64,000 nucleotides of DNA from CAWJEL01 sp964647255 (GTDB taxonomy: Bacteria; Chloroflexota; Anaerolineae; CG2-30-64-16). The notes under the pieces were generated by a model that saw nothing but the letters and a program-made list of their open reading frames with translations, was not told the origin of the DNA and searched no databases. The translations under genes and the position numbers were made by a program. Where the stretch lies: NCBI GenBank assembly GCA_964647255.1, contig CAZYGI010000005.1:37352-101351 (forward strand), given 5' to 3'. Positions 51,589 through 60,888 of this stretch are shown here, piece after piece; the first letter of the stretch is position 1; every line of letters starts with the position of its first letter.

Positions 51589-52263
51589 ATGGCATCATTT
51601 CGCGATGGCTGGATGCGATTCTGGATGGCGCGGGCCGGGCTGAGCTGGGGCGGCCGGCTGGCGACGCGGCTGGCAACCTGGGCCGCGCCCCCGTACAAAG
51701 GCAAGCGCGAGCTGTCGCAGTTGACACGCCGCGGCTATATCTCGCCGCGCGCCCAGATCTCCTGCCGGGATCTGCGGCTGGGCCGGCACTGCTACATCGA
51801 AGACGAGGTGGTCATCTACGATCATGGCGACGGCGGGCCTGTGACGCTCGGCGACGGCGCGCACCTGTACCGCGGGGTCATCATCGAGATCGGCGCGGGC
51901 GGCAGCGTGGAGATCGGCGCCCGGTGCCGCATCCAGCCCAACTGCCAGTTCACCGCGTTCTTGGGCAGCGTGCGCATCGGGCCGGAGGTGCAGGTCGCGC
52001 CGGGCTGCGCGTTCTACCCGTACCAGCACGGCCTGGCCGCGGGCACGCCGATCCCGCAGCAGCCCCTCACCAGCCGCGGCGATATCGTGATCGGCGAGGA
52101 CGCGTGGCTCGGCTACGGTGCGATCGTGCTGGACGGCGTGACCATCGGCGCGGGCGCGGTGGTCGGCGCGGGCGCGGTGGTGACGTCCGCGGTGCCGCCC
52201 GGCGCCATCGCCGCCGGGGTGCCCGCTCGTGTGCTCGGCGCGAGAAAGGCGGAGGCCGGATGA
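51589..52263 (+). CDS. Left-handed beta-helix (hexapeptide) acyltransferase
   Basis: The 224-residue protein starts at ATG 51589, with AGGA upstream. Hexapeptide repeats run from about residue 55 (ISPRAQISCRDLRLGRHCYIEDEVVIYDHG to IGEDAWLGYGAIVLDGVTIGAGAVVGAGAVVTSAVPPGAIAAG, recognisable as IGAGAVVGAGAVV). Members acetylate sugars using acetyl-CoA in the cytoplasm. It overlaps the next gene by ATGA, so it belongs to the glycan operon; it may counterpart the deacetylase upstream. Confidence 0.88.
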   Translation: MASFRDGWMRFWMARAGLSWGGRLATRLATWAAPPYKGKRELSQLTRRGYISPRAQISCRDLRLGRHCYIEDEVVIYDHGDGGPVTLGDGAHLYRGVIIEIGAGGSVEIGARCRIQPNCQFTAFLGSVRIGPEVQVAPGCAFYPYQHGLAAGTPIPQQPLTSRGDIVIGEDAWLGYGAIVLDGVTIGAGAVVGAGAVVTSAVPPGAIAAGVPARVLGARKAEAG

Positions 52264-53936
52264 CGGAGCAGCCGCGGGAGTCCGGGTTCAACCGGCGGTA
52301 TCTCCTCCTCGGCGCGGGCCTCGTCCTCCTGGCCGGCCTGCTTCGGCCTGCGTGGCTGGTCCGCCTGAGCCCGGACGCGTCGCTGCAGGCGGACACCCTG
52401 CTCAGCCTGGCCTTCCTGCGCATCTTCCTCGCGGGTCTGGGGCTGGCCGCGCCCCTCTGGCCGGCGCTGGCCGAACGGAGGCGCCGCGGCCTGCTGATCG
52501 CGCTGCTGCTGGTCGTCACCATCGCCCCGCGGCTCGTGCGCCTCAACACAGCCTTCCTCGACCAACACGCACACCGGCAGACGGACAACGCGCAGGTGGC
52601 GCGCAACTACTTCGAGCGCAACCCGAACATCGTGTGGCCGGAGGTCAACTGGTACGCCGACCGGCCCAACTACATCGAATCCACCTTTCCCCTCATCCCC
52701 TGGCTGACCGGCCAGGGCTACCGCCTCTTCGGCAGCGAGCAAGCCTGGATCGGCCGCAGCCTGATCATCCTCTTTGCCGCCCTGGGCGTGGTTGCGCTGT
52801 TCGGGCTCGTGGGCCTCTACTGGGGACAGGCGGCCGGCTTCCTGGCCGCGCTTTTTCTGGCGCTCAGCCCGCTGGCGATCTTCATGGGCCGCGCGTTCAT
52901 GGACGATATCCCATCGCTGGCGCTGGTCACTGCCGGGCTGTGCGGCATAGCTGCCTGGAGCAAACGGGGCCGCCGGGCGGGCCTGCTGCTCGGCGTGCCG
53001 GCGCTGGCGCTGGGCATGATGGTAAAGCTGCCGGTGATCTACAGCTACCTGCCGCTGGTGATGATCCTATGGGAGCGGTGGCGCTGGGGCGCGCTGCGCC
53101 GGCCGCTGGCCTGGTTGATCGTCGGCCTGCCGCTGTTCCCGGTCGTGGGCTGGTACGCGTGGGCGCGCCACATCGGCCAGCACTATCTGACGTTCGGCAT
53201 CGGCGGCCCGGCGTCGAACGAGCACCAATCGAAGTGGTCGTCGCCGTCCGCGGTGCTCCAGTTTGATTTTCTGCGAAAGATGGCCGGCCGCGTCTACCGG
53301 CTGGTCCTGAACCTGCCGGGCGTCGCGACGCTGATCGCCGGCCTGGCCGCCACGCCGTTCCAGGGCGGCGCGGGCTGGCTGGTCTTCGGAAGCTGGCTGC
53401 TGGCGGTAGTGCTGTTCACCCTGGCGAGCGGCGCTGCGCAGTCCATCCACAATTACTACCAGCTCCCGTTCGGGATCGTGCTTGCACCCTTCATCGGCCT
53501 GGGAGTGGCCGCGCTCTGGCGGCGGAAGTGGCCGGGCCAACTCGCGGCGCTCGGCCTCATCCTCTGGTTCGCCGCGACCTCGGCGCGGGCGCTGCCGCAG
53601 TTCTACAACGAGTGGCAGGGCAGCATCCCCCACGAGACGGCGGTGGTGCAGGCGATCACCGGCCCGAACGACCGCGTGGTCACGATCGTGTGGGACAACG
53701 ATCCCGCGCTGCTGTTCTACCTCCACCGGCCGGGCTGGATCGTCAACTTCCTCGATCCGGCCGCCGTGGCCGAGACGCCGAAATGGCTGGGCATGGACGC
53801 AAAGCTGCTCATCCTCCAGGACATCCAGCGGCCTGAGGCGCAATGGCTGTGGTCGCAGCCGTGGCTGGCCGGGCTGGAGCTCGTGGAGCGCGGGGAGCAG
53901 TATGCGATCTTCCGCGTCCCGGCGGCGGGAAACTGA
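52260..53936 (+). CDS. GT39-like membrane glycosyltransferase
   Basis: The 558-residue protein from ATG 52260 has about ten or more transmembrane segments. The early outer loop contains DQHAHRQTDNAQVARNYFE (HRQTDNAQ motif) and WPEVNWYADRPNYIESTFPL, typical of one GT39/ArnT-like subfamily, and then AFMDDIPSLALVTAG. The outer C-terminal domain ends GLELVERGEQYAIFRVP. It is the last gene of the 24.6-kb unit and is followed by a strong hairpin. Confidence 0.88.
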   Translation: MTEQPRESGFNRRYLLLGAGLVLLAGLLRPAWLVRLSPDASLQADTLLSLAFLRIFLAGLGLAAPLWPALAERRRRGLLIALLLVVTIAPRLVRLNTAFLDQHAHRQTDNAQVARNYFERNPNIVWPEVNWYADRPNYIESTFPLIPWLTGQGYRLFGSEQAWIGRSLIILFAALGVVALFGLVGLYWGQAAGFLAALFLALSPLAIFMGRAFMDDIPSLALVTAGLCGIAAWSKRGRRAGLLLGVPALALGMMVKLPVIYSYLPLVMILWERWRWGALRRPLAWLIVGLPLFPVVGWYAWARHIGQHYLTFGIGGPASNEHQSKWSSPSAVLQFDFLRKMAGRVYRLVLNLPGVATLIAGLAATPFQGGAGWLVFGSWLLAVVLFTLASGAAQSIHNYYQLPFGIVLAPFIGLGVAALWRRKWPGQLAALGLILWFAATSARALPQFYNEWQGSIPHETAVVQAITGPNDRVVTIVWDNDPALLFYLHRPGWIVNFLDPAAVAETPKWLGMDAKLLILQDIQRPEAQWLWSQPWLAGLELVERGEQYAIFRVPAAGN

Positions 53937-53948
53937 ATCCGTTGTAAA

Positions 53949-53987
53949 CGGGATGTTCCGGGCGGCGGAGCCACCCGGAACATCCCG
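53949..53987 (+). terminator. Strong hairpin ending the surface operon
   Basis: CGGGATGTTCCGGG (53949-53962) pairs perfectly with CCCGGAACATCCCG (53974-53987) around an 11-base loop. It starts 12 bases past the last stop. Only CTGTTAAT follows, so it is a U-poor terminator or mRNA 3' stabiliser. Confidence 0.65.
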
Positions 53988-54069
53988 CTGTTAATACGGC
54001 TTACAGACACTCCGGCGGACTCAGGGTAAGATCTCCCCATCTGAATCGTTGTTTCGACCGGGAGGTTGT

Positions 54070-55050
54070 ATGGCCGATATTCCGAAGATTCCGTCATCAG
54101 AGATCACGCCGGAGCATGTTTACGTCAACCGGCGCCAGTTCATGAAAGGGATCGGCGTCGCGGCGGGCGCGCTGGCGCTGGCCGCGTGTGCCGCGCCCAC
54201 TGTCCCGACAGCATCACAACCTGCGACGAGCGCCTCTGCTGGAACCGCAGCGCCGTCGCCCGCGCCCCAGGCCAGCAAAGCTGCCGACGAGTTGGGCGAT
54301 GCCTTGACCCCCTACGACACGGTCACCACGTACAACAACTTCTATGAATTCAGCACCGACAAGAGCGAGCCGGCCCGGCTGGCGAAGGCTCTCCGAACGA
54401 CGCCGTGGACAGTAACGGTCGGGGGGTTGGTCAAGACGCCCCGCACCTTCGGCATCGAAGATTTGATTAAGCTGTTCCCGTCCGAGGAGCGCATCTACCG
54501 CCTGCGCTGCGTGGAGGCGTGGTCCATGGTGATCCCGTGGCTCGGCTTTCAGCTCAACAAGCTGCTGGCAGCGGTGGAACCGACTGCCGAGGCGAAATAC
54601 GTCCGCTTCGAGACGCTCGATGACCCGGAACAGATGCCCGGGCAGAAGAGCGGCTGGTTCAAGTGGCCGTACGCCGAGGGGCTGCGCCTCGACGAGGCCA
54701 TGCACGACCTGACGATCCTGGCGACCGGTCTTTACGGCAAACCGACCCTGCCGCAAAACGGCGCGCCGCTGCGCCTGGTGGTCCCGTGGAAGTACGGGTT
54801 CAAGAGCATCAAATCCATCGTCAAGATTGACCTGGTGGCCGAGCAGCCGACCTCGCTCTGGATGGCGGCCGCGCCGGACGAGTACGGCTTCTACGCCAAC
54901 GTCAATCCTGAGGTGGACCACCCGCGCTGGTCGCAGGCCAGCGAGCGCCGCATCGGCGAGATCAGCCGCCGCCGAACGTTGATGTTCAACGGCTACGCCG
55001 AACAAGTGGCAGGGCTGTACGCGGGGATGGATTTGCGGCAGAATTACTGA
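54070..55050 (+). CDS. msrP: Protein-methionine-sulfoxide reductase catalytic subunit MsrP, Tat lipoprotein form
   Basis: MsrP is a molybdopterin enzyme that repairs oxidised methionines outside the membrane. The 326-residue protein starts at ATG 54070 (GGGAGG upstream). NRRQFMKGIGVAAGALALAAC combines a twin-arginine motif with a lipobox (Cys40), then about 40 Ala/Ser/Pro/Thr-rich residues. The catalytic fold has TPYDTVTTYNNFYEF, RLRCVEAWSMVIPW with Mo-ligand C147, PLRLVVPWKYGFKSIKSI and NPEVDHPRWSQASER. The heme partner MsrQ follows after one base. Lipid tethering is unlike the soluble E. coli enzyme and fits a monoderm cell. Confidence 0.93.
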   Translation: MADIPKIPSSEITPEHVYVNRRQFMKGIGVAAGALALAACAAPTVPTASQPATSASAGTAAPSPAPQASKAADELGDALTPYDTVTTYNNFYEFSTDKSEPARLAKALRTTPWTVTVGGLVKTPRTFGIEDLIKLFPSEERIYRLRCVEAWSMVIPWLGFQLNKLLAAVEPTAEAKYVRFETLDDPEQMPGQKSGWFKWPYAEGLRLDEAMHDLTILATGLYGKPTLPQNGAPLRLVVPWKYGFKSIKSIVKIDLVAEQPTSLWMAAAPDEYGFYANVNPEVDHPRWSQASERRIGEISRRRTLMFNGYAEQVAGLYAGMDLRQNY

Positions 55051-55051
55051 A

Positions 55052-55681
55052 ATGCATCGCATTTCACTGCCTACATTCGCCCCTGTCCAGCCGATCGTCC
55101 ACCTGGCCGCGCTGATCCCGTTGGCCTGGCTGATCTTCGACGCGGCGCGCGGGCACCTGACGGCCAACCCGATCCAGGCAATCGAGCAGCGGACGGGGCG
55201 CTACGCGCTCTATCTGCTCGTGGCATCGCTGGCGTGTACGCCGATCCGAGTCGTCACCGGGTGGAGGCCCCCCGCGCGCTGGCGCCGACCGCTGGGCCTC
55301 TATGCGTTCGGCTACGCGGCGCTCCACTTCGCGACATTCCTGGGGTTGGACTACGGCTTCGACCTGCGGCTGATTTGGGCGGATGTGGCGGGGAAGCGGT
55401 ACATCTTCGCCGGCGCGGCGGCGCTCCTCATCCTGCTGGCCCTCGCGCTGACCTCCACCACAGGATGGCAGCGGCGGCTGAAAAAGGGTTGGGCGCAGCT
55501 TCATCGTTGGGTCTACGCGGCCGGCGGGCTGGTGATCGTGCACTACGCCTGGTCGCTGAAGGCGGACATTCGCGCGCCACTGGCCTGGGCCGCGCTGCTC
55601 GCCGGGCTGCTGGCGCTGCGGCTGCCGCCGGTGCGGCGGTGGTTCGCGACGCGGCGCCCCCACCGATCCCGCCCGGATTGA
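55052..55681 (+). CDS. msrQ: Heme-binding membrane subunit MsrQ
   Basis: The 209-residue protein has about six transmembrane segments and the ferric-reductase-like pattern: GRYALYLLVASLACTPIRVVTGW, RRPLGLYAFGYAALHFATFLGLDY (heme His), KRYIFAGAAALLILLALALTS and GWAQLHRWVYAAGGLVIVHYAW (LHRWVY and VHY heme His). It passes electrons from quinol or flavin to MsrP. It begins one base after the msrP stop, so the pair is co-translated. Confidence 0.93.
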   Translation: MHRISLPTFAPVQPIVHLAALIPLAWLIFDAARGHLTANPIQAIEQRTGRYALYLLVASLACTPIRVVTGWRPPARWRRPLGLYAFGYAALHFATFLGLDYGFDLRLIWADVAGKRYIFAGAAALLILLALALTSTTGWQRRLKKGWAQLHRWVYAAGGLVIVHYAWSLKADIRAPLAWAALLAGLLALRLPPVRRWFATRRPHRSRPD

Positions 55682-55711
55682 CGGCAGCTCACCCCGCGCA
55701 GACGAAGCGGC

Positions 55712-56545
55712 CTACCGCGTCAAATACAGAATCCCGATAGTGTCCGGCCCGCAATGGCTGGAGACGACGCACCCGGCCTGCGTGATCAGCACCTGCTCGG
55801 GCGCGCCGATGCGCATGATCTCGTCACGCAGATATTCGGCGTCCGCAACGCAGCCGGAGTGGGTGACGAACACCCGGCGGCGGTCGAGCTCCGGCAGGTG
55901 CGCCGCGTAGTCGTCCAGCATCGTCTGCAGCGCCCGTTTACGCGTCCCGCGCACCCGCTCCCTCACCCCCAACGCGCCGTCGCCCAACACCTCGATCACC
56001 GGCCGGATCTTCAGCACGCTGCCGACCAGGTTTTGCATGGCGCTGCACCGCCCGCCCATGTAGAGGTAGCGCAGCGTCTCGATCACGAACGAGGTGTGGA
56101 CCTTCGGGACGGCCGCCCGCACCGCGGCCTCGATTTGCGCCGCGGCGAGGCCCTGGTCGCGCAAGTCGGCGGCGAGCAACGCCAGGAGGCCAATGCCGGT
56201 GGACAGGTTGAGCGAGTCCACGATCCGCACTTTGCCCGGCGGGAGCTCGGCCGCAGCCAGCCGGGCATTATTCACGCTGCCGGAGAGCTGCGCCGAGATG
56301 CCGATGTAAAGACACTCGTCCGGCCCATCAAACGCGGCCATGAAATTTGCGAGCGACGGGGCCGCGGTCTTGGGCAGCTCGCCGTGCGCCTCAACCAACC
56401 GAAAGACATCCGCCGCGCCCAGATCTACGCCGTCCCGATAGGTTTGCCCGCCCATGTGCACCAGCAGCGGGACGACCTGGATGCGATGCGCATCCGCCAA
56501 TTCGGCCCCCAAATCGGCCGTGCTGTCGGTGATGATTCTGATCAT
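55712..56545 (-). CDS. DegV family fatty-acid-binding protein
   Basis: The 277-residue protein begins IRIITDSTADLGAELAD and has LLVHMGGQTYRDGVDL, YIGISAQLSGSVNNARLA, LNLSTGIGLLALLAADL, IETLRYLYMGGRCSAM, KIRPVIEV and the C-terminal SSHCGPDTIGILY. DegV/FakB proteins hold a fatty acid and present it to the kinase FakA in Gram-positive-type lipid uptake. No fakA is in the window. It is convergent with msrQ (30-base gap) and 21 bases downstream of glgX on the same strand. Confidence 0.93.
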   Translation of the reverse strand: MIRIITDSTADLGAELADAHRIQVVPLLVHMGGQTYRDGVDLGAADVFRLVEAHGELPKTAAPSLANFMAAFDGPDECLYIGISAQLSGSVNNARLAAAELPPGKVRIVDSLNLSTGIGLLALLAADLRDQGLAAAQIEAAVRAAVPKVHTSFVIETLRYLYMGGRCSAMQNLVGSVLKIRPVIEVLGDGALGVRERVRGTRKRALQTMLDDYAAHLPELDRRRVFVTHSGCVADAEYLRDEIMRIGAPEQVLITQAGCVVSSHCGPDTIGILYLTR

Positions 56546-56566
56546 AGCGTCTCTCGAAGATTCAAC

Positions 56567-58756
56567 TCAGCGTCGCGGCGCGCTGAACAGCGCCAGGCTG
56601 CGCGCCTCCAGCTTATATTTCGCGCCGCCCTTGACCGTCTGCCGGCGGGAGGGCGGGAGGGACTCGCGCGTGTCCAGGAGCACCTCCCACCGCGACTCGT
56701 CCGGCTGGGTGGGGAGCACGAACTGGGCTGGCTTCCAGTTCGGGTTGAGCAGGATCAACAGCGTGTCATCCGCGATGCGATTGCCCCGCTCGTCCACTTC
56801 ATCAATCGCTTCGCCCGCCAGGCGCAGCCCGAACACGCCGGCCCCCTTGGCCTTCCAATCCGCGTCGGTCATCTCCAGGCCATCGGGCCGGAACCACGTC
56901 ACGTCCTTGACCTCGGAGCCGAGGATCTGGCGGCCCTGGAAGAAGGTGCGGCGGCGCAGGCTGGGGTGCTCCTGCATCAGCCGCGCCAGGTAGCGGGTGA
57001 ACTCCAACAGCTCGCTGCGCGCCCGGTCAATGTCCCAGTCGAGCCAGGAAATCTCGTTGTCCTGGGCGTAGGCGTTGTTGTTGCCGCGCTGGGTGCGGCC
57101 GATCTCATCGCCGGCCTGGAGCATGGGGACGCCCTGCGACAGCAGCAGCGTGGCGAGGAAGTTGCGCATCTGGCGGCCGCGCAGGTCGCGGATGGTCGGA
57201 TCGTCGGTCGGGCCCTCGGCGCCGCAGTTCCAGCTATGGTTGTCGTTGGCGCCGTCGCGATTATCCTCGCCGTTCGCCGCGTTGTGCTTCTCGTTGTAGC
57301 TGACCAGGTCGGCCAGGGTGAAGCCGTCGTGCGCGGTGACGAAGTTGATGCTGGCGTAGGGGTGCCGGCCGCCCTTCTCGTACAAATCCGGGCTGCCGGT
57401 CAGGCGATACGCCATGCTCCCCAACTGCCCGGCGTCGCCCTTCCAGAACCGCCGGACTGCATCGCGATAGATGCCGTTCCATTCGGCCCACAGCACCGGG
57501 AAGTTGCCCACCTGGTAGCCGCCGGGGCCGGTGTCCCAGGGCTCCGCAATCAACTTCACCTGCGACAACACGGGATCCTGGTGGATGATGTCGAAGAACG
57601 CGCCCAGCCGGTCCACGTCGTGCAGCCCGCGCGCCAGCGCCGAGGCCAGGTCGAAGCGGAACCCGTCCACGTGCATCTCCAGCACCCAGTAGCGCAGGCT
57701 GTCCATGATGAGCTGCAACGTGCGCGGGTTGAGCGCGTTCAGCGTGTTGCCCGTGCCGGTGTAGTCGAAATAATACCGCTTGTTGTCGGCCACCAGCCGG
57801 TAGTACGCCTCGTTGTCAATACCCTTGAAGGACACGGTCGGGCCCAGGTGGTTGCCTTCGCCGGTGTGGTTGTAGACCACATCCAGGATCACCTCGATCC
57901 CTTCGCGATGCAGCGTCCGCACCAGGGTCTTGAACTCGGCCACCTGCTGCCCGTAAACCTTGCTGCTGCTGAAGCGCATATCCGGCGCAAAGAACCCGAT
58001 GGAATTGTAGCCCCAGTAGTTGGTAAGCCCTTTGTCGAGCAGGTGTTTGTCAATCAGGCAGTGGTGCACCGGCATGAGCTCGACCGCAGTCACGCCCAGC
58101 TTGTGCAGATACTCGATCACTGCGGGATGGGTGAGCCCGGCGTAGGTGCCGCGCAACTCCTCGGGGACGGCTGGATGGCGCGCAGTGAAGCCTTTGACGT
58201 GCATTTCGTAGATCAGCGTCTGGTGCCAGGGCGTGTGCGGGGCCACATCGTTGCCCCAACTGAACGCGGGATCCACCACCATGGATTTCGGCATGTAGGG
58301 CGCGCTGTCGCGCGGGTCAAACGAAAGGTCGCCCTTGGGATCGCCAAGGGTGTAGCCGAACAAGGCATCGTGCCACTGTAAGTGTCCCGAAATCGCCTTG
58401 GCGTAGGGGTCGAGCAAGAGCTTGTTGGGGTTGAAGCGCCGGCCGGCCTCAGGCGCGTAATCGCCGTGGACGCGGTAGCCGTACAACTGACCCGGCCGGA
58501 CCGCCGGCAGATAAGCGTGCCAGACATGGTCGGTGTATTCCGGCATCCGAACGCGGCCGATCTCCCGCGCGCCCTCTGCCCCGTCGAAGAGGCACAGGTC
58601 CACGGCGGTCGCGTTCTGTGAGAAGAGCGCGAAGTTAACCCCCGCGCCGTCCCACGTCGCGCCCAGCGGATACGGCTTCCCCGGCCAGATGGGCGTCCTG
58701 CGTTCCGGGGCTGGCTTGTCGGGCGACGACGGCGGCGCGACGTTGATTTCTGGCAT
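56567..58756 (-). CDS. glgX: Glycogen debranching enzyme GlgX (isoamylase type)
   Basis: GlgX cuts alpha-1,6 branches in glycogen. The 729-residue protein starts PEINVAPPSSPDKPAPERR, then a CBM48 domain (PYPLGATWDGAGVNFALFSQNA) and the GH13 core: region I DVVYNHTGEGNH, region II GFRFDLASAL (nucleophile Asp), region III LIAEPWDTGPGGYQVG (acid/base Glu) and region IV FVTAHDGFTLADL. ADEIGRTQRGNNNAYAQDNEISWLDWD (seen as GDEIGRTQRGNNNAYAQDN) is the GlgX/TreX subfamily marker. Length is normal. Confidence 0.95.
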   Translation of the reverse strand: MPEINVAPPSSPDKPAPERRTPIWPGKPYPLGATWDGAGVNFALFSQNATAVDLCLFDGAEGAREIGRVRMPEYTDHVWHAYLPAVRPGQLYGYRVHGDYAPEAGRRFNPNKLLLDPYAKAISGHLQWHDALFGYTLGDPKGDLSFDPRDSAPYMPKSMVVDPAFSWGNDVAPHTPWHQTLIYEMHVKGFTARHPAVPEELRGTYAGLTHPAVIEYLHKLGVTAVELMPVHHCLIDKHLLDKGLTNYWGYNSIGFFAPDMRFSSSKVYGQQVAEFKTLVRTLHREGIEVILDVVYNHTGEGNHLGPTVSFKGIDNEAYYRLVADNKRYYFDYTGTGNTLNALNPRTLQLIMDSLRYWVLEMHVDGFRFDLASALARGLHDVDRLGAFFDIIHQDPVLSQVKLIAEPWDTGPGGYQVGNFPVLWAEWNGIYRDAVRRFWKGDAGQLGSMAYRLTGSPDLYEKGGRHPYASINFVTAHDGFTLADLVSYNEKHNAANGEDNRDGANDNHSWNCGAEGPTDDPTIRDLRGRQMRNFLATLLLSQGVPMLQAGDEIGRTQRGNNNAYAQDNEISWLDWDIDRARSELLEFTRYLARLMQEHPSLRRRTFFQGRQILGSEVKDVTWFRPDGLEMTDADWKAKGAGVFGLRLAGEAIDEVDERGNRIADDTLLILLNPNWKPAQFVLPTQPDESRWEVLLDTRESLPPSRRQTVKGGAKYKLEARSLALFSAPRR

Positions 58757-58859
58757 TTCTCCTCCCGACGCTTCGGTAAATCAGAACCGGCTGGCATTAG
58801 GGGATTGGGGGAATTGCGCGGGTTGGCCGCTCATTCCGGCGGCCACGGCGGGCGGAAAT

Positions 58860-58886
58860 GCGGGGCGAGTTGGCAACCCGCCCCGC
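58860..58886 (-). terminator. Hairpin after gyrB
   Basis: GCGGGGCG (58860-58867) pairs with CGCCCCGC (58879-58886), with an inner GTT/AAC pair stack and GGC loop. It lies 26 bases past the gyrB stop on the minus strand; a short T-run (ATTTCC) follows in that direction. Confidence 0.6.
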
Positions 58887-58911
58887 AAGCCGATTTCCAG
58901 GGCGGCCCCGA

Positions 58912-60840
58912 TCACACGTCCAGGTTGCGCACCTTCTTGGCGTGGCTCTGGATAAAGCGTTTGCGCGGGGCGACCTCGTTGCCCATCAACATATCGAAGG
59001 TGCGATCGGCCGCGGCCGCGTCTTCCACCGTCACCTGGAGCAGGATGCGATTGGCCGGATTCATGGTCGTCTCCCAGAGCTGCTCCGGGTTCATCTCGCC
59101 CAGGCCCTTGTAACGCTGGATGCTCACGCCCTGCATCCCGCCGAGATCCGCCACCAGCTTATCCCGCTCGGCCTCGGAGTACGCGTACTTCGACTCCTTG
59201 CCCCTCTTCACCTGGTACAGCGGCGGCTGGGCGATGTAGAGGTGCCCATTCTCGATGAGCTGCGGCATGTAGCGAAAGAACATCGTCAGCAGCAGCGTGC
59301 GGATGTGGCTGCCGTCCACGTCAGCATCGGTCATAATCAGGGTCCTGTGATAACGCAACCCGGAAAGATCCATTGTGTCGCCGATGCCGCACCCCAGCGC
59401 CTGCACCAACGACTGAATCTCCCTGTTCGCCAGCGACTTGTCGAGCCGGGCCTTTTCCACGTTGAGGATCTTGCCGCGCAGCGGCAGGATCGCCTGGAAT
59501 CGGCGGTCGCGGCCCTGCTTGGCGGAGCCACCGGCCGAGTCACCCTCCACCAGATACAACTCACACTTCGCCGGGTCGCGCTCCGAGCAGTCGGCCAGCT
59601 TACCGGGGAGGGTCAAGCTCTCCAGCGCGCTCTTGCGGATCACCAGGTCGCGCGCCTTACGCGCGGCGTCGCGGGCGCGACTGGAAGTGGTGCACTTCTC
59701 GACGATCTTGCGGCCGTCCTTGGGGTGATTCTCCAGCCACTCGGTCAACGCTTCGGCCACGGCCGATTCGACCTGGGTCTTGATCTCGTTGTTCAGCAGC
59801 TTGACTTTGGTCTGCGACTCGAACTGCGGATCGGGCAGCTTCACGCTGATGATCGCAGTCAGCCCCTCGCGCGTGTCCTCTCCGGTGAAGCTGGAGTCGG
59901 CCTCTTTGAGCAGGCCCTGGCGCTTGGCCCAATCGTTGATCGTGCGGGTCAACGCCGAGCGCAGGCCCGTCAGGTGCGTGCCGCCGTCCGGCGTGTTGAT
60001 GGTGTTGGCGAAGGCGAAGACCGATTCATTGAAGCCGTCGTTGTACTGGATCGCGGCCTCGACCATGTTGCCTTCAATCTCTTTTTCGATGTACACCGGC
60101 TCGTGCAGCACTTCGCGGTTCTTGTTGAGGTAGCGCACGAAGCTGCGGACGCCGCCCTCGAAGTAGAATGACATCCACCGGGCGCCGTTGTCTGTCCGCT
60201 CATCGCAGAATTCAATGGTCAGCCCGCGATTGAGGAACGCCATCTCGCGGAAGCGCTGCTCCAGCGTCTCAAACCGGAAGACGGTGTCCTCAAAGATGAT
60301 CTTGTCGGGCATGAAGGTGGTCTTGGTGCCCCGCTCACCGTCAACGGCATCGCCGATCACCCGGATGTCGGCCTGGGGGATGCCGCGCTGGTAGCGCTGG
60401 AAATGCACCTTGCCGCCGGTGCGCACCTCGACATCGAGCCACTCGGACAGGGCGTTCACCGCGGAAACGCCGACGCCGTGCAGGCCGCCCGACACCTTGT
60501 ACGCGCCCGAACCGAACTTGCCGCCCGCGTGCAGCTTGGTCATCACTGTTTCCAGCGCCGACCTGCCGGTCTGTTTGTGGGTGTCCACCGGGATGCCGCG
60601 GCCCCAGTCCTGCACGGTGACGCTGCCATCCTTGTGGATGGTGACCGCGATCCGATCGCAGTAGCCTGCCATGGCTTCGTCAATGGAATTGTCCACGACC
60701 TCATAGACCATGTGGTGCAACGCCTTGACGTCGGTGCCGCCGATGTACATGCCGGGGCGGCGCCGCACCGCCTCCAGGCCCTCAAGCACCTGGATATCGT
60801 CCGCCGTATAATGTTCAGGGCGATTAATCTGCTCAACCAT
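58912..60840 (-). CDS. gyrB: DNA gyrase subunit B
   Basis: GyrB is the ATPase and TOPRIM subunit of gyrase, which adds negative supercoils. The 642-residue protein has VRRRPGMYIGGTD, VVDNSIDEAMAGYC, DWGRGIPVD, GGLHGVGVSAVNALS (ATP lid), the transducer region, and TOPRIM marks LVEGDSAGGSAKQGRDRRFQAILPLRGK (EGDSAGG) and MTDADVDGSHIRTLLLTMFFR (DADVDG). YKGLGEMNPEQLWETTM is the C-terminal signature. There is no GyrB insertion of the proteobacterial type. gyrA is not adjacent. Confidence 0.97.
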   Translation of the reverse strand: MVEQINRPEHYTADDIQVLEGLEAVRRRPGMYIGGTDVKALHHMVYEVVDNSIDEAMAGYCDRIAVTIHKDGSVTVQDWGRGIPVDTHKQTGRSALETVMTKLHAGGKFGSGAYKVSGGLHGVGVSAVNALSEWLDVEVRTGGKVHFQRYQRGIPQADIRVIGDAVDGERGTKTTFMPDKIIFEDTVFRFETLEQRFREMAFLNRGLTIEFCDERTDNGARWMSFYFEGGVRSFVRYLNKNREVLHEPVYIEKEIEGNMVEAAIQYNDGFNESVFAFANTINTPDGGTHLTGLRSALTRTINDWAKRQGLLKEADSSFTGEDTREGLTAIISVKLPDPQFESQTKVKLLNNEIKTQVESAVAEALTEWLENHPKDGRKIVEKCTTSSRARDAARKARDLVIRKSALESLTLPGKLADCSERDPAKCELYLVEGDSAGGSAKQGRDRRFQAILPLRGKILNVEKARLDKSLANREIQSLVQALGCGIGDTMDLSGLRYHRTLIMTDADVDGSHIRTLLLTMFFRYMPQLIENGHLYIAQPPLYQVKRGKESKYAYSEAERDKLVADLGGMQGVSIQRYKGLGEMNPEQLWETTMNPANRILLQVTVEDAAAADRTFDMLMGNEVAPRKRFIQSHAKKVRNLDV

Positions 60841-60888
60841 TCTGTATCTCCGACCATTGACCTTTGACGATGGCCCGTAGACCGTTGT

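Noticed and set aside
55754..58381. Very long plus-strand open frame (875 codons)
   Set aside because: It is antisense to degV and glgX, both with complete family motifs; the frame is open only because of GC-rich codon use, and its product is low-complexity and His/Gln/Arg-rich.
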